A stretch of DNA of 23,291 nt from an uncultured Desulfobulbaceae bacterium. GTDB taxonomy: Bacteria; Desulfobacterota; Desulfobulbia; Desulfobulbales; BM004. Each line of letters opens with the position of its first letter. The stretch's first letter is position 1. The position numbers and the translations under genes were made by a program. The notes beneath the pieces are model-generated. The model made no database searches, had not been told where the DNA came from, and saw nothing but the letters and a program-made list of their open reading frames with translations. The stretch is taken from NCBI GenBank assembly GCA_947258675.1, contig CAMYJP010000027.1, positions 1-23,291 on the forward strand. Reading direction: 5' to 3'. Shown here piece by piece: positions 1 through 8,832 of this stretch.

Positions 1-1
1 T

Positions 2-658
2 GTAAATGCCATCGAAGAAGGCCGTGGAATTTATGACAATATACAGAAATCGATCATGCTGCTATTATCTGGTAACCTTGGTGAGGTTCTTATCATTTTC
101 CTTGCTGTTCTCTTAGGCTTGAACCTGCCGCTGACAGCGATTTTGCTCCTGTGGATTAATATGGTTACAGACGGAGCACCTGCCCTGGCCTATACCGTTG
201 ACCCATATGGCAAAGATATAATGCTCAGGAAACCAAAACCCAAGGAAGAAGGCATCCTGCCCATCCCAAAACTTGTTATCCTGGTATTTCTGGGAATTGC
301 CGGCACAGTAATTGCGCTTTCGCTCTTTTCATTATTTGGAGGATCATCAACGGTTAAAGCCGATATCATTCGCGGTCAGACCATGGTCTTTAACTTTGTT
401 GTACTGTATGAGTGTATTCTGGTCTTTGTCATACGGCATGGATACCGGGTGCCTCTTCTAACGAACAAATGGGTGTGGGCATCGGTGATCTTTAGTATCC
501 TCCTTCAGGCGCTGTTAATGTACACACCACTAAAAGATGTCTTTAAAATTGCAGCATTAACCGGCCAGGAAGTGACCGTTCTTTTTGCCAGCGGTTTCCT
601 TTTTCATTGTATCAGCGTTCTTTATACGGTCCTTATCAAAAAGACCCGGTTTGCCTGA
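2..658 (+). CDS. Cation-transporting P-type ATPase, C-terminal part (probably Ca2+ type, IIA)
   Basis: Partial gene; the frame is open to the window's left edge, so the N-terminal and catalytic domains lie outside. The visible 218 residues start at the hinge after the P domain (EEGRGIYDNIQKSI) and continue through TM5 to TM10. In TM5 the N and E of GNLGEV, in TM6 the N, T and D of NMVTDG, and in TM8 the E of LYECI match the Ca2+-coordinating side chains of SERCA-type pumps (family knowledge). That favours Ca2+ over Na+/K+ or H+ transport, but Mn2+ or another divalent cation is possible. The protein would sit in the inner membrane and export cations at the cost of ATP. The ATG at position 56 is internal and not a true start. 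The gene runs toward the citrate synthase gene, so the two are convergent. No clear rho-independent terminator follows the stop. Confidence 0.93.
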   Translation, partial: VNAIEEGRGIYDNIQKSIMLLLSGNLGEVLIIFLAVLLGLNLPLTAILLLWINMVTDGAPALAYTVDPYGKDIMLRKPKPKEEGILPIPKLVILVFLGIAGTVIALSLFSLFGGSSTVKADIIRGQTMVFNFVVLYECILVFVIRHGYRVPLLTNKWVWASVIFSILLQALLMYTPLKDVFKIAALTGQEVTVLFASGFLFHCISVLYTVLIKKTRFA

Positions 659-810
659 TTTTTTTCAAGCTAGCGGTGTCCATTACACACATATTTAAAC
701 ATCCTTAATTATCAGTTTGTTGTTCGCAATTGATTATTAAAAATTTGTTTTTTTGCCTGTGGCATAACCACTTAAAATAATTATTAATAATCAACGACTA
801 ACTGTCAATT
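659..810. other. AT-rich intergenic region between convergent genes
   Basis: No gene is seen here. The stretch holds an exact 11-bp inverted repeat (730-740 against 784-794) with a 43-bp loop, and inside it a small GTGG/CCAC hairpin. Neither is followed by a convincing T-run on either strand, so I do not call a terminator. An 8-mer, AGCTAGCG (near 669-676), also occurs in both copies of the tandem repeat that follows. Confidence 0.5.
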
Positions 811-984
811 GTTAATCGAGGATTAGACCTATGTATGATAAGCAGAGCTAGCGATTGTCAACGGGAGACCACTCACACCCTTCCAGTCCACAATACCGTT
901 AATCGAGGATTAGACCTATGTATGATAAGCAGAGCTAGCGATTGTCAACGGGAGACCACTCACACCCTTCCAGTCCACAATACC
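811..984. repeat. Exact 87-bp tandem duplication over the citrate synthase 3' end
   Basis: Copy 1 is 811-897 and copy 2 is 898-984; I compared them base by base and they are identical. Copy 2 contains the last coding codons and TAG stop of citrate synthase (minus strand) plus 37 bp downstream. Copy 1 is therefore a second, detached 3' end, with its own in-frame stop at 848-850. The unit length is 29 codons, but readthrough of the real stop meets a TAA at 899-901. Each copy begins with a small TAATC/GATTA hairpin. The perfect identity points to a recent event or an assembly error. Confidence 0.95.
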
Positions 985-2128
985 TGCCAACATATTCAGC
1001 TTTTGGTCTGTATAGAGCAGGTTTTGCGTGGATTCCACCGAACCGTTCCTCAATGTAGTGGGCAGACCAACCTGCAATCCGACCAATGGCAAAAATCGGT
1101 GTAAACATGTCGACGGGAATGCCGATTAATGCATTGACCAAGGCTGAGAAAAAATCGACATTTGCATATATTTCTCTGCCTTTGCGGCGTTTAAATTCCG
1201 CAGATGTTATTCTTCGTACTTCCTCGGCAATTTGATAGATTTCCGTTTTACCGGCTTTTTCTGCAAGTTTCGAAGCCATAGGCCCCAGTATCGTAGCGCG
1301 AGGGTCAGTAACCTTGTAGACGGCGTGGCCCATGCCCATTATCCGTTCATGGTTATCCAGAGTTTTTGTTACATACTCTCTCACATTTTCAACGGAACCT
1401 ATCTCTTCAAGCATCTTATATACTCGATAATTGGCTCCCCCATGCAATGCTCCGGACAGGGACCCTAAAGCACCTGATATTGCCGCGTAAAAGTGGGCCC
1501 TGGTTGAAGCAATCTGTCTGGCAGTAAAAGTAGAGGCATTGAATCCATGGTCTGCATGTAAAATAAGCACGACATCCATGGTTCTTGCTGTAGCACCATC
1601 AGGTATCTCACCATGCAAAGTATATAGAAAATTTGCAGCGTGGCTTAACTCAAGGTTGGAGGGGACAACTTCGTTGCCGGTGCGAATCCGCTCCCATGCG
1701 GAAACCAGCAGCGGCATCCGCGATATAAGGCGCATGGCTATACGATAACTGTCATCACATGTTGGCTCTCCCGTGGCCTCATCATCGTGCATAGCTAACA
1801 CAGGCACCATCGCCTGTAAAACATCCATGGGCACTGCTTTTTTGGGAAATGATTTTAATGCGGTGACGACCGAATCCGGCAATGATCTGAAAGAGGCCAG
1901 CTGCTTTTTAATTTCCTTCAATTCCTCTTTATTCGGCAGGGTATTGTATAATAACAGGTAAATGATTTCCTCAAAGGTGCCATCCTGAGCAAGAGGAAAG
2001 ATATCATATCCCCGGTAAATCAGAACGCCATTCTCTCCATCAACCTTGGATACCTGTGAATCAGCTACTACTATACCCCGCAGACCGATATTCTTTGTAG
2101 TCTCATCCGGCTCTGGTGTTGGTGACAT
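935..2128 (-). CDS. gltA: Citrate synthase (short, type I)
   Basis: Condenses oxaloacetate and acetyl-CoA to citrate in the cytoplasm. The 397-residue length fits the short homodimeric family. Catalytic residues are present: His229 (GALHGGAN), His268 (GMGHAVYK) and Asp325 (NVDFFSA), with the LHADHGFNAS segment at about 190-199. A 2-methylcitrate synthase has the same signatures and cannot be excluded, but the neighbouring fumarase, Sdh/Frd and aconitase genes favour the TCA role. The start is well supported: AGGAGGTGG lies just upstream of the ATG. It is the last gene of the minus-strand TCA operon, 13 bp after the iron-sulfur subunit gene. Its final 16 codons lie inside the 87-bp tandem duplication. 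Si stereospecificity is expected from the family; it is not the Re-type enzyme, which is HMGL-like. Confidence 0.95.
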   Translation of the reverse strand: MSPTPEPDETTKNIGLRGIVVADSQVSKVDGENGVLIYRGYDIFPLAQDGTFEEIIYLLLYNTLPNKEELKEIKKQLASFRSLPDSVVTALKSFPKKAVPMDVLQAMVPVLAMHDDEATGEPTCDDSYRIAMRLISRMPLLVSAWERIRTGNEVVPSNLELSHAANFLYTLHGEIPDGATARTMDVVLILHADHGFNASTFTARQIASTRAHFYAAISGALGSLSGALHGGANYRVYKMLEEIGSVENVREYVTKTLDNHERIMGMGHAVYKVTDPRATILGPMASKLAEKAGKTEIYQIAEEVRRITSAEFKRRKGREIYANVDFFSALVNALIGIPVDMFTPIFAIGRIAGWSAHYIEERFGGIHAKPALYRPKAEYVGRYCGLEGCEWSPVDNR

Positions 2129-2141
2129 AATCCACCTCCTG

Positions 2142-2861
2142 TCATTTATCCTTTTTGAAATCTATCTCGTTTCGTATAAAATTAATGGCCCGTAAAGGGC
2201 GAACATCTTTTGGGCAGACCTTCACACAGTTTGCATGTTTGTCACAGTCGAAAACTCCACCTGGAGCTCCGGCAAAAGCGCTCCGCCACTCATGAATTCC
2301 ATCACGAGGATCGAAGAGAAACTTATAAAGCTCAACGCTCGCTGCCGGGCCGATAAAATTAGCCTCCTGCGCCCGTTTAGGGCAATCGGAGAAACATGCA
2401 GCACATTTAATACAGTCAATGGACCGATTGTGCTGATCCAATTGAGCAGATAATATAACTGTTTCATCCCAGATAAACTTATCATCGTGAGCTTCTTCTG
2501 TTCGCGCAAGAAATGGTTTTACCCGGTTGAATGATTCCCAAAATGGAGAAAAATCACAGACCAGATCTTTTATAACTTTCATATTGGCAAGGGGATCAAT
2601 GACTACCACATTATTTTGAGCAAGCGGTAAAACCTGGGTCTTGCATGCCAGTGATGCTTTTCCGTTAATTCTGACCGCACATGAACCGCAGATGGCGCCA
2701 CGACAGCTGTACCGAAAGGCGAAAGTAGGATCTATTTCTTCCTGTATTTTATGAAAAACATCCAAAACTACCTGCCCGGCACTTACTTCAATAGTAAATT
2801 CCTGTCGATAGCTCTCATCATCTTCCGGACGTTTTCGCAATATTTCGAAATGGGCTTTCAT
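2142..2861 (-). CDS. sdhB: Succinate dehydrogenase/fumarate reductase iron-sulfur subunit
   Basis: Electron-transfer subunit carrying three clusters between the flavoprotein and a membrane quinone site. The [2Fe-2S] ligands are Cys53, Cys58, Cys61 and Cys73 in a plant-ferredoxin-like N-terminal domain. The C-terminal domain has CIKCAACFSDCP for [4Fe-4S] and CDKHANCVKVCP for the [3Fe-4S] and remaining ligands. I chose the ATG at 2861 (239 residues) because TTAGGG lies about 8 nt upstream; an upstream TTG at 2879 would add six residues without a good ribosome binding site. It lies 33 bp after the flavoprotein gene. Sequence alone does not separate SdhB from FrdB, so frdB is an equally valid label. 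No cytochrome b (SdhC/FrdC) gene is adjacent. Confidence 0.93.
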   Translation of the reverse strand: MKAHFEILRKRPEDDESYRQEFTIEVSAGQVVLDVFHKIQEEIDPTFAFRYSCRGAICGSCAVRINGKASLACKTQVLPLAQNNVVVIDPLANMKVIKDLVCDFSPFWESFNRVKPFLARTEEAHDDKFIWDETVILSAQLDQHNRSIDCIKCAACFSDCPKRAQEANFIGPAASVELYKFLFDPRDGIHEWRSAFAGAPGGVFDCDKHANCVKVCPKDVRPLRAINFIRNEIDFKKDK

Positions 2862-2894
2862 ATCACACCCTAACAACAAAAAATTATTATATAA

Positions 2895-4598
2895 TCAATA
2901 CGAAATCTCAGATAATGGTTCAGTATCCTCGATAGTTACATCTCTATAATGTAATACCATTTCTTTTGAATTTTTTCTGGAAATGAGGCTGTGTTTTAAA
3001 AAATTTTCATTATCAATGTGGGGATGGTCAAAACGGTAATGACTGCCTCTGGATTCAGCCCTCTTCAGTGCTCCTATTGCACAGCAATGGGCGATATCTA
3101 GCATGGAGCGAAGTTCGAGGAAATGAATCAATTCAGCATTAAAAATCAATCCTTCATCCCTGACCCGTACCCGCTCAAAACAATCAAGAATTTCTTCCAT
3201 TTTTCCCATTCCTTTCTGCATGATTGTTTCATCTCTGAACAGGCCGAAGCTGTCAACCATGATTCTTTCCATTCTTTTACGAAGGTCAGGAACGGATTCC
3301 TTACTTTCATCGCCAAAAAATCCAGCGAATTTGGTTAGACCTTGCTTATACAAAGCTTCTTCATGCTTCCTCTCCGACCTCTTATAATCAGCAAGAAACT
3401 GAGGAATCAGATCACCTGAGCGCAGACCAAAGACTACAGCCTCAAGAAGTGAATTACCACCAAGCCGGTTTGCGCCATGCACGGACAAACAACTGGCTTC
3501 TCCAGCGACAAAGAGACCAATCATGCTGGTCGAGCAATTACGATCGGCGTCCACGCCACCCATGGTGTAATGGACTGTGGGACGAACTGGAATTGGATCC
3601 GTTACCGGATCAATCCCTGCGAAATTAATAGCAATATCACGAATCTGCGGCAACCTGCTCTTTATTTTTTCCTCTCCAAGATGTCGAAGGTCCAGTCTGA
3701 CACAGCCATCATCAAACCCTCTTCCCTCATTAATCTCCTGCTGGATCGAGCGAGCGACAAGATCACGAGGGGCCAACTCCATAAATTTAGGAGCATATCG
3801 CTCCATGAACCTTTCATCGTCAGCATTAAACAGATAACCTCCTTCCCCCCTTGCTCCTTCGGTGATGAGAATACCATTGGCCAACCCGGTAGGATGAATC
3901 TGAAAAAACTCCATATCCTTTAAGGAAACACCCGCACGCAGGCATAATGACATTCCGTCCCCGGTATTTATCAAAGCATTGGATGATTGACCATATACCC
4001 GGCCGGCACCGCCTGTGGCAATTAATCCAGCACCACATGCAAAATAACAGAGTTTCCCAGATATGTTATTAAAGGCCAGAAAACCCAGCAGATGGTTATC
4101 ATCTGCTATAATTGAAAACACAAACCATTCATCATAGATATGGACTCCCCGTCTTATACTTTGCTCATACAATACATTCAGCAACGCATGACCGGTCTTA
4201 TCAGCCACATAACAGGTGCGGTTTCGCCTCTGGCCGCCAAATGGACGCTGGGCAAATGATCCATCCGGCTGCCGACTGAAATTGGCTCCCCACCGATCCA
4301 AGGCATAAATGGCGTCAGGGGCCTGTTCAGTCAGTATGCGCACAACATCTTGATCAACCAGGAACCCTCCTCCCTTGAGGGTATCGTAATAGTGATCCTG
4401 CCACCGGTCATCAACCGCAACGCTTGCATTTATACCGCCTTGGGCCGCCCCGGAATGGGATCGAACCGGATGCACTTTACTTAACACCGCAACACTTAAG
4501 GAAGGGTGCTTTTCAGCCAGGGTCAATGCTGCCGATAAACCAGCCAGACCAGCACCCATAATTACAATGTCATATTCAAAACGATCTGATATCTGCAT
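2895..4598 (-). CDS. sdhA: Succinate dehydrogenase/fumarate reductase flavoprotein subunit
   Basis: Interconverts succinate and fumarate. The 567-residue protein has the FAD dinucleotide fold GAGLAG (15-20), RSHSGAAQGG with His48 as the expected covalent FAD site, the substrate-loop motif HPTGL, TEGARGEGG, APRDLVARSI with the catalytic Arg region, RPTVHYTMGG, and GANRLGGNSLLE. It appears full length, including the C-terminal HYRFDHP segment. The direction of reaction (Sdh or Frd) cannot be read from the motifs. The ATG at 4598 lacks a clear Shine-Dalgarno sequence, as the preceding bases are pyrimidine-rich, unlike most genes of this operon; no better start is seen. The 64-bp gap to fumC upstream contains no membrane-subunit gene, although many deltaproteobacterial operons place sdhC there. 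Confidence 0.95.
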   Translation of the reverse strand: MQISDRFEYDIVIMGAGLAGLSAALTLAEKHPSLSVAVLSKVHPVRSHSGAAQGGINASVAVDDRWQDHYYDTLKGGGFLVDQDVVRILTEQAPDAIYALDRWGANFSRQPDGSFAQRPFGGQRRNRTCYVADKTGHALLNVLYEQSIRRGVHIYDEWFVFSIIADDNHLLGFLAFNNISGKLCYFACGAGLIATGGAGRVYGQSSNALINTGDGMSLCLRAGVSLKDMEFFQIHPTGLANGILITEGARGEGGYLFNADDERFMERYAPKFMELAPRDLVARSIQQEINEGRGFDDGCVRLDLRHLGEEKIKSRLPQIRDIAINFAGIDPVTDPIPVRPTVHYTMGGVDADRNCSTSMIGLFVAGEASCLSVHGANRLGGNSLLEAVVFGLRSGDLIPQFLADYKRSERKHEEALYKQGLTKFAGFFGDESKESVPDLRKRMERIMVDSFGLFRDETIMQKGMGKMEEILDCFERVRVRDEGLIFNAELIHFLELRSMLDIAHCCAIGALKRAESRGSHYRFDHPHIDNENFLKHSLISRKNSKEMVLHYRDVTIEDTEPLSEISY

Positions 4599-4662
4599 AA
4601 GGTTGGTTAGAGACAGATTTCAAGGTTCAGGGGACGAAGTTCAGAACTAGTATTCATTATGA

Positions 4663-6063
4663 TTATAAGCTGGTATCCTCAGTCGGTGCTGTCTGACTTC
4701 TCAGATCAAGCAATTGATCAAGTTTCTGTTCTGTTAAGATTTTTTTCTCCAACACAACTTGCCGGATATTCTTGCCTGTTTTATAGGCTTCCTTGGCAAT
4801 ATCAGCAGAAAGGTCATACCCGATGACCGGTGCCAGAGCAGTAACCAGAGAAAGAGAACGCTCATTTAGCTCTTCAATATGTTCTTTGTCCGAAGTAACA
4901 CCTTCGAGCAATTTATCTGTAAACATGTCACTACCATTGGCAAGCAACCGAATTTGTTCCAGCAGGTTTCTGGCGATGAGCGGGAGCATAGTATTCAGTT
5001 GAAAATTGGCGTACAGTCCCCCTAGGGTGATAGCCGCATCGTTGCCGATTACCTGGGCGCATACCATGATCAACGATTCTGCTATCACAGGATTAATCTT
5101 CCCCGGCATTATAGAAGAGCCGGGCTGCACCGGCGGAAGCTTCAGTTCCCCCAGACCTAAACGGGGACCTGAACCGAGCCAGCGGATATCGTTGGCAATT
5201 TTCATAAGACCGACGGCAAGGGTTTTCAGGGAACCGCTCAGTTGGACAGCCGCATCCTGGGCTGCCTGTGCCTCAAAATGGTTCACAGCTTCGCGAAAAC
5301 TTATGCCGGTGGCGGTGGAGAGTTCTTCTGCCATACGTGCGCCGAATTCCGGATGAGTATTAATCCCTGTTCCGACTGCCGTGCCGCCGATGGCTAATTC
5401 TTGCATATGACGGCTGGCATCACGCACATGGGCAAGAGCATGATCCACCTGGGAAGCAAAACCGGAGAATTCCTGGCCTAATCGGATTGGAGTAGCATCC
5501 TGCAAATGCGTACGACCGGTTTTAATAATGGAATCGAACTCCCCGGCCTTATCAAGCAGGCAGGAATGAATCTTGTTTAAAGCAGGTATTAGTTTTTCCT
5601 CAATCTGGACACAAGCGGCCACATGAATTGCGGTTGGAAAGACATCATTGCTTGATTGCCCCAGGTTGACATGATCATTGGGATGGATAGATTTAGAGCC
5701 CATCTCGCCACCCTGTATTTGAATGGCCCGGTTGGCTATAACCTCGTTGGCATTCATGTTACTTGAGGTCCCTGATCCGGTCTGAAAAGTATCAACCGGG
5801 AAATGGTCATCATGTATACCTCCTGCAACTTCCCGGGCAGCTTCCATAACAGCGTCGGCTATATCTGAGTCAAGCAGGCCAAGTCCTTTGTTCACCTTAG
5901 CCGCCGAACGTTTAATCAAGCCAAGGGCAAAAATCATTTCACGTCCGATGCCCTGGCCGCTTACGTTAAAATTATCCATCGCCCTTGCTGTCTGCGCCCC
6001 AAACAAAGCATCATCAGGGACCTGCATTTCGCCCATACTATCTTTTTCAATCCTTTTTCTCAT
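4663..6063 (-). CDS. fumC: Fumarate hydratase, class II
   Basis: Hydrates fumarate to L-malate; an oxygen-stable, cluster-free homotetramer of the fumarase/aspartase superfamily. The 466-residue length is normal. Visible signatures are SGTSSNMNANEV (about 97-108), HPNDHVNLGQSSND (127-140), TGRTHLQDA with His186, and the signature loop GSSIMPGKINP (315-325) with the catalytic Ser317. The Gly in MPGK favours fumarase over aspartate ammonia-lyase, which usually has MPAK. The start is supported by AGGAG 7 nt upstream. It sits 58 bp after the aconitase swivel segment. A short repeated motif (6078-6099) lies directly upstream of its ribosome binding site and is shared with the large intergenic region at 13710. 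Confidence 0.95.
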   Translation of the reverse strand: MRKRIEKDSMGEMQVPDDALFGAQTARAMDNFNVSGQGIGREMIFALGLIKRSAAKVNKGLGLLDSDIADAVMEAAREVAGGIHDDHFPVDTFQTGSGTSSNMNANEVIANRAIQIQGGEMGSKSIHPNDHVNLGQSSNDVFPTAIHVAACVQIEEKLIPALNKIHSCLLDKAGEFDSIIKTGRTHLQDATPIRLGQEFSGFASQVDHALAHVRDASRHMQELAIGGTAVGTGINTHPEFGARMAEELSTATGISFREAVNHFEAQAAQDAAVQLSGSLKTLAVGLMKIANDIRWLGSGPRLGLGELKLPPVQPGSSIMPGKINPVIAESLIMVCAQVIGNDAAITLGGLYANFQLNTMLPLIARNLLEQIRLLANGSDMFTDKLLEGVTSDKEHIEELNERSLSLVTALAPVIGYDLSADIAKEAYKTGKNIRQVVLEKKILTEQKLDQLLDLRSQTAPTEDTSL

Positions 6064-6077
6064 TCCTACTCTCCTGT

Positions 6078-6099
6078 CCTGAAAAATTCATGAGCATTT
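6078..6099. repeat. 22-bp motif shared with the 13710 intergenic element
   Basis: Beginning CCTGAAAAATTCATGAG, it matches 13710-13731 at 21 of 22 positions. Its first 13 bases also match exactly the reverse complement of 13951-13963. It lies in the 58-bp gap between aconitase and fumC, next to the fumC ribosome binding site. It may be a solo end of a dispersed non-coding element; this is inference from three occurrences. Confidence 0.6.
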
Positions 6100-6121
6100 C
6101 ATAAATAGTAACAAAATGAAG

Positions 6122-7938
6122 TCATTGAACTTTTAAATGTTGTTTGGCAACATTCAAAGCTCCTCCTGCCAAAAGCATTTTCCTTTGCCGGTCAGACACT
6201 TCCAAAATGGCCAAATATGTTTTTTCATCAACAGTAAAAGGGATTTCTTTGTCTCCCTGTTCAATATGCAACCGAATATCGGGAAATTCTATTGCGCTTC
6301 CTTTCTGCAGAATTTCAAAATCAGAGGGATCCTTGAATGTGAGTGGTAGAATACCAAAATTACACAAATTTGCTTTATGAATACGAGCATAGCTTTTCAC
6401 TATTTTAGCTCGCACCCCAAGATACCTTGGAGCGAGGGCGGCATGCTCGCGGCTGGATCCCTGGCCGTAATTTTCGCCACCGACAATTGGTCAGTAGTGA
6501 TATTGTCATCGACTTTTAATACGATTTCAGCCAGCAAAACTTCCGGTAGAGGCTCAAAAACGGGAAACGGTTTAATATTGGGACCACGTACAACTTCTAT
6601 ATCGCTTTTTGCACGGGAAGGGGGAATGATTGATGAATTATCAATGATATATTGTTCAGGGTCCCTAACCTGCGGATAAGGAATGTCAGCTCCTAAATCC
6701 CTTGGATCTGTTATTACACCGGTAAGTACTGCTGCCGCTGCAGTCTCGGATGTACAAAGAAATACACGATCGTCCTTTGTTCCTGAGCGACCGGGAAAAT
6801 TGCGGGGAAAAGTCCTTAAACTGACTTGCCCTGTGCCGGGCGCCTGTCCCATGCCAATACAGCCAAGACAGCCTGACTGATGGATACGGGCTCCGGCCTG
6901 CAGCAAGGAAACAACTCCCCCCATGGCCGTAATATTTTCCAGGACCTGCCTGCTTGCCGGATTAATATGAAAGGATGTGTCAGGATGAGCAATCCGGCCT
7001 TTCATGATTTCTGCAACGATCATAAGGTCTCGAAATGATGCATTTGCGCTGCTGCCGATAATGACCTGGTCAACTTTTGTACCGGCCACCTCACGCACTG
7101 GCACTACATTTCCTGGTGAGGAAGGACAGGCTATCATTGGTTCCAGTAAGGAGAGATCCAACTCTGCATACTCATCATATACCGCATCCGGGTCAGCAGA
7201 TAATGCAAACCAGTCATTTTCTCTCCCTTCTGCCTTCAGATACACCCTGGCATTCTCATCTGATGGAAATATCGTTGATGTTGCCCCCAACTCTGTACCC
7301 ATATTCCCTATATTCTTACGATCACCAGCAGATAACGAGGCAACGCCCGGCCCGTAGAATTCAATGATCTTTCCCACACATCCTTTAACATCATACCTGC
7401 GCAGAAGTTCAAGGATAACATCGCGGGCGCTGACCCAATCAGGCATAGTGCCGTAAAGTTTCACACCAAGCACTTTTGGACAGGGAAAGCGATATGGCTC
7501 ACCAGCCATGGCAAGAGCAATATCCAACCCTCCTGCCCCTATGGCCAACATTGAAATACCCGCGGCACTGGGTGTATGACTGTCTGCTCCCAGCATTGTT
7601 TTTCCCGGTACTCCAAAGCGTTCCATATGCACCTGATGCGAGATGCCGTTCCCCGGCATACTGAAATATATACCGTAACGTGCACAGGCGGTCTGCAGAT
7701 AACGATGGTCATCAGCGTTTTTGAAATCAGTCTGCAGGAGGTTATGGTCAACATATTGAGCTGCTAGCTCTGCTCTGACCCAATCTACCCCTAAGGCCTC
7801 AAATTCAAGCATGGCCATGGTGCCGGTGGCATCCTGCAGCAGGGTATGATCTATTTTTACGGCGATTTCCTCTCCCGGAATAAGTTTCCCTTCTATGAGG
7901 TGATCGATGAGAATCTTTTGCGTCAGGTTTTTAGCCAT
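6122..7938 (-). pseudogene. Aconitate hydratase, single-chain Aquifex-like type, frameshifted with internal deletion
   Basis: Isomerises citrate and isocitrate through a [4Fe-4S] cluster. The first frame (from ATG 7938, AAGGAG just upstream) carries GADSHTPSAAG, IACPSSPGNVVPV, cluster cysteines 357 and 360 (SGCLGCIGMG), and ends in DDNITTD at residue 483. After that the frame continues as nonsense to a stop at 6400-6402. The other frame, open from 6490 to 6122, carries the swivel domain: [22 protein letters not shown] and NFGILPLTF. In related enzymes about 40 residues separate TTDH from the [13 protein letters not shown] motif; here they are about two codons apart, so this is a deletion plus a frame change, not a simple indel. 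The joined length of about 604 plus 40 fits the family's roughly 640-660. It could be a real lesion or an assembly error. The canonical GSCTN cysteine position is Ser297 (GSSAN). Confidence 0.85.
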
Positions 7939-8025
7939 AAAGCTCCTTTTTTTCCGACAGAGCCGCAATTAGTACCAAACTCAATTCAACTTTTCAAAAA
8001 AGATCAAAGGGACCTACAAGACAGA

Positions 8026-8832
8026 TTAGGACCCGGCACCCTTGTTTAAAAGAATACCAATACTATAATCATCTTCCAGGACATGGGCGATGGTCTGTTT
8101 GCGATCTGTTGGATCATGATCGTCCACAACCGGATGTACCCACTTTTTCAGATGGTCCCAGGTCTTGTATTGTTTATCAAAGGTGATACAGGAGGTATAA
8201 ATATGGAAAAAGGAAAAGCCAGGATGTTTGATTCCCTCAATTAAGGCCGCAGTGATTCCTTCAGGATCACCTGCAAAAAGTCTTGCCACAAAGGTAGTAC
8301 CGTAAGAAAGGGCCATCAAGGTTGCATTAAGTGGTTTTTCGGTACTGCCGGTAGGTGAAGCTTTTGTTTTAAAACCTACCGGAGAACTTGGGGAAGGCTG
8401 CCCTTTTGTAAGTCCATATATTGAGTTGTCAAAAAGCAAATAATTTACATTTACGTCCCTTCTCGCAATATGTGGTAAATGTGCCCCACCGATTGCCAGC
8501 CCGTCTCCATCTCCCCCTACAGCGAAGACAGTGAGGTCAGGATTGCCGAACTTAACTCCTGTTGCCACCGGCAAAGCCCTGCCATGGACCGTATGCAGGC
8601 CGTAAGTATTGGCAAAAAACGGATACCTTCCGGCACAGCCTATACCTGAAACTGTAACAATTTCATGATGAGGCAGCTGCAACTGTTGAATTGCATTATT
8701 GAGGCCCTGATGAATGCCAAAATAACCACAGCCTGGACACCAGGTGGGAAGACTTTCAGAGCGGACGGAAAAAAGTCCTGAGTCTTTTATTCTGTTGACC
8801 TGAGAGGCAAGGACTTTACCTGAGGTTTTCAC
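8026..8832 (-). CDS. korB: 2-oxoglutarate:ferredoxin oxidoreductase, beta subunit
   Basis: Binds thiamine diphosphate and one [4Fe-4S] cluster; with KorA it decarboxylates 2-oxoglutarate to succinyl-CoA, or runs in reverse in carbon fixation. The 268-residue length fits KorB. Likely cluster ligands are Cys32 and Cys35 (WCPGCG), Cys66 (GIGCAGR) and Cys215 (TSCITF). The TPP motif runs from GGDGDG (106-111) to FDN (134-136). It starts at a GTG overlapping the end of korA by 17 bp, with GGAG about 10 nt upstream, indicating translational coupling. Substrate is assigned as 2-oxoglutarate from the TCA neighbours; other 2-oxoacids, such as branched-chain ones, are possible. No separate ferredoxin-like delta subunit follows it; an 87-bp gap leads to aconitase. 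Confidence 0.93.
   Translation of the reverse strand: MKTSGKVLASQVNRIKDSGLFSVRSESLPTWCPGCGYFGIHQGLNNAIQQLQLPHHEIVTVSGIGCAGRYPFFANTYGLHTVHGRALPVATGVKFGNPDLTVFAVGGDGDGLAIGGAHLPHIARRDVNVNYLLFDNSIYGLTKGQPSPSSPVGFKTKASPTGSTEKPLNATLMALSYGTTFVARLFAGDPEGITAALIEGIKHPGFSFFHIYTSCITFDKQYKTWDHLKKWVHPVVDDHDPTDRKQTIAHVLEDDYSIGILLNKGAGS

Noticed and set aside
669..684. Third, decayed copy of the 87-bp repeat
   Set aside because: Only AGCTAGCG and a following TGTC are shared; too short to distinguish from chance.
835..1104. Plus-strand open frame with repeated residues
   Set aside because: It is antisense to citrate synthase and its internal repetition only reflects the 87-bp DNA duplication.
6400..6490. 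Programmed ribosomal frameshift in aconitase
   Set aside because: A frameshift would restore the swivel frame but not the roughly 40 residues missing between TTDH and [10 protein letters not shown], and no slippery sequence with a structure is seen at the junction.
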